Shown: one piece after another, positions 62,584-64,000 of the stretch
Layout of the letters: every line of letters begins with the position of its first letter
Numbering within the stretch: the first letter of the stretch is position 1
Assembly: GCF_048544455.1 (NCBI RefSeq)
Contig: NC_133536.1
Location: forward strand, 197,287,325 to 197,351,324
Source: Silene latifolia
Taxonomy: Eukaryota; Streptophyta; Magnoliopsida; Caryophyllales; Caryophyllaceae
Length of the DNA stretch: 64,000 bases
Direction: 5' to 3'
The notes under the pieces: model-generated
The model's input: only the letters and a program-made list of their open reading frames with translations
Told to the model about the DNA's origin: nothing
Database searches by the model: none
Program-made: the position numbers and the translations under genes

Positions 62584-63814
62584 GAATGATGTTAATGATA
62601 ATGTAATTGGCAGAATTAAAGGGAATTGTAAATCAATGTTATCCTTTGCTGATTGGTCAGCTGCTCCCACCTCAGCAGAAGCTCCTTCTACTTCTCATCC
62701 TCCTCTTTCTCTATCCTACAAGAAACCCAGGTTTCTCTTCAAGGGTATGTTCGTCTTTTCCTTATTTTATTTTTAATGGGAGGTGTTTTAATTCGAAGGT
62801 AAACAAATGAATGAGACGGTGGGATTATTAATTACGGGTTTGTTGCGAAAAGTAGAATTGTGATTAGTTTTGTGTTGGGATCTGTAGGAGATTGTATGTT
62901 TAGTAATTACATTAATGGTGATATTTTGTTAGATGCTGAATTGTTAAGCGTGATTATGTGTCAATCGTAGCTAAGAGTTCCGAAGGATTTCCATTTTTGG
63001 CCTTTCTCAGAATTTTTCGAAATGATCATGTCAAACCAGCAATGTAAATTCTTAAGAATGAATGCTCGATGTTGTATTGTTTTCGAAATTAATTCATTGC
63101 GTATTTGGTTACGGTTTGTAAGGATGATTCATGTTAACGGACACCTAATTAATTTGGTGGTGGCGTATTACTTGCTTAATTAAGGGTTTAGAAGGAATTT
63201 GTTGCATATTACGGTTTCAAAGGATGATTTATGTGGTCAACAATCCAATGTTTTGGGATTAATACTATGATGTTATTGTTGATTCTATTACTTGCTCATA
63301 GTGGCAATGAATTTGAGTAGTGTTGTAAACGCTAAATTGAAGCTCTAGGGTTTAGTCTTCAATCTTGATTGAAGGTCAATTGCTTTTTGTGCTAAACACC
63401 TTCGGTATTAATTGACTTTTGATGCATTTGCAATTTCCACCCTTTGTTTGAATAGAAGGATTTGAGTGGAAAGGGAGGGGAGAGAAGGGAAGGGAAATGC
63501 ACAGAGGTAATTTTATCACAATGGACACAATCGATGAATTGAGAAAACGGGATGGGAGGGAGGAATTTTAATTAGCGTTGCACATTCTTTTGGATACAAA
63601 AATGGGAGGTAAAGGAACTCGAGGGAGAAGGAAGGGAAAGGAGGGAAGGGAACAAAGGGAGGATGGGGGGATGGATTGAGTGAGTTGTCTCTCCAAATCT
63701 CTTCTTTTATCCGTCTCAAGTCTTGAACTGTTCTTTTCTCTCGCAGATTCATATAGGAGGAAGGTCTTCTTTAAATACGAAAAACGTATAAGGACTAGGA
63801 GTCCACCTGAGAAG
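62336..63814 (+). CDS. MICU: MICU-type mitochondrial calcium uptake protein, first two exons (partial)
   Basis: EF-hand regulator of the mitochondrial calcium uniporter, expected in the intermembrane space. Exon 1 is 62336-62744 (409 nt), ending GG|GTATGT. Exon 2 is 63747-63814 (68 nt), after TCGCAG and before GTATAT. The N-terminus (MSFLRSTKPSIRHLSSSIKH) is Arg/Ser-rich without acids, a mitochondrial presequence. Residues of about 43-60 (WVLRWVSGIAVGSTFGALLY) are hydrophobic. A run of nine Asn then Asp/Asn alternation follows, encoded by an AAT/GAT microsatellite (62540-62610). PRFLFK joins exon 2 to give DSYRRKVFFKYEKRIRTRSP, the conserved MICU block before the EF-hands. The EF-hands lie beyond the window end. 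The identification rests on this block from memory of the family. Confidence 0.82.
62540..62610 (+). repeat. AAT/GAT microsatellite inside the MICU-type exon 1
   Basis: An in-frame trinucleotide run encodes poly-Asn and then Asn-Asp alternation. Length changes by single codons would be tolerated. Confidence 0.85.
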
Positions 63815-64000
63815 GTATATACTTAGCCATTTTAATCTTAGTCTTTTTTGTATCCTTATGTTCTTCATATACATACTAGGCTCTTCGAGATAGATGAACT
63901 ATTAACATCCTAATACAGTGGAATATTTGATGAAACTTGACAATCTCATAGAGGATGCATTTTTAGCACTTAAAGCTTCAGGTGATCTCAGTTTCTGTAC

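Noticed and set aside
63919-64000. Exon-like stretch encoding EYLMKLDNLIEDAFLALKAS
   Set aside because: Joined in the phase left by exon 2 it would hit a stop at once, and it does not match the MICU sequence expected next; left as intronic.

Overview
This window is nuclear DNA of a flowering plant. It is AT-rich, has spliced genes with GT/AG introns, and is dominated by transposable elements. The large Tat/Ogre-type Ty3-gypsy elements and the many GACGG- and CTCCCTCC-type MITEs suggest a eudicot, perhaps Caryophyllales (Silene-like). That last step is inference from element style, not proof. Only two host genes are recognised: a complete six-exon gene for cytosolic ribosomal protein uS17 (eS11 nomenclature RPS11; minus strand, 25043-27377) and the first two exons of a MICU-type mitochondrial calcium uptake protein (plus strand, from 62336, running off the right end).

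Left part (1-13 kb): AT-rich DNA with DNA transposons. A Harbinger-like MITE lies at 402-802. A minus-strand Helitron frame can be drawn from 1038 to 10367. Inside it are a large TIR element (3347-7838) with minisatellite arms, interrupted by a 3.7 kb plus-strand Helitron (3844-7540), and a MULE with 9-bp target duplication (8310-9401) that split a 124-bp tandem repeat. Foldback and Stowaway MITEs follow at about 10.1-10.7 kb.

13-23 kb: the start of a CACTA element (13006) is interrupted by an old, broken Tat-type LTR element (LTR 13611-16361, gag remnants to about 19.6 kb). Next comes a three-unit array of a GC-rich ~290-bp repeat, with a 1.93 kb CACTA element (20197-22127) inserted exactly at a unit junction. 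A LINE endonuclease scrap lies near 23.3 kb.

30-60.6 kb is a Russian doll. A plus-strand L1-type LINE (about 30240-60577) was hit in ORF1 by an LTR element now reduced to a solo LTR (31303-54507, TSD CAAAG). That solo LTR was hit by a 21.9 kb minus-strand Tat/Ogre-type element (32552-54405), which was hit between its gag-proximal and RT parts by a 3.9 kb CACTA element (45242-49104, TSD CAG). Independently the 3' part of the LINE ORF2 was hit by a 3.4 kb gag-only LTR element (56584-59995, TSD CTAAG). The Tat element carries, between integrase and 3' LTR, two antisense genes with plant-mobile-domain-like content. The second of these has a TATA region resembling that of the element's own LTR, which makes it the most interesting signal here.

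60.6-64 kb: MITE-like duplicated sequence and then the MICU-type gene.
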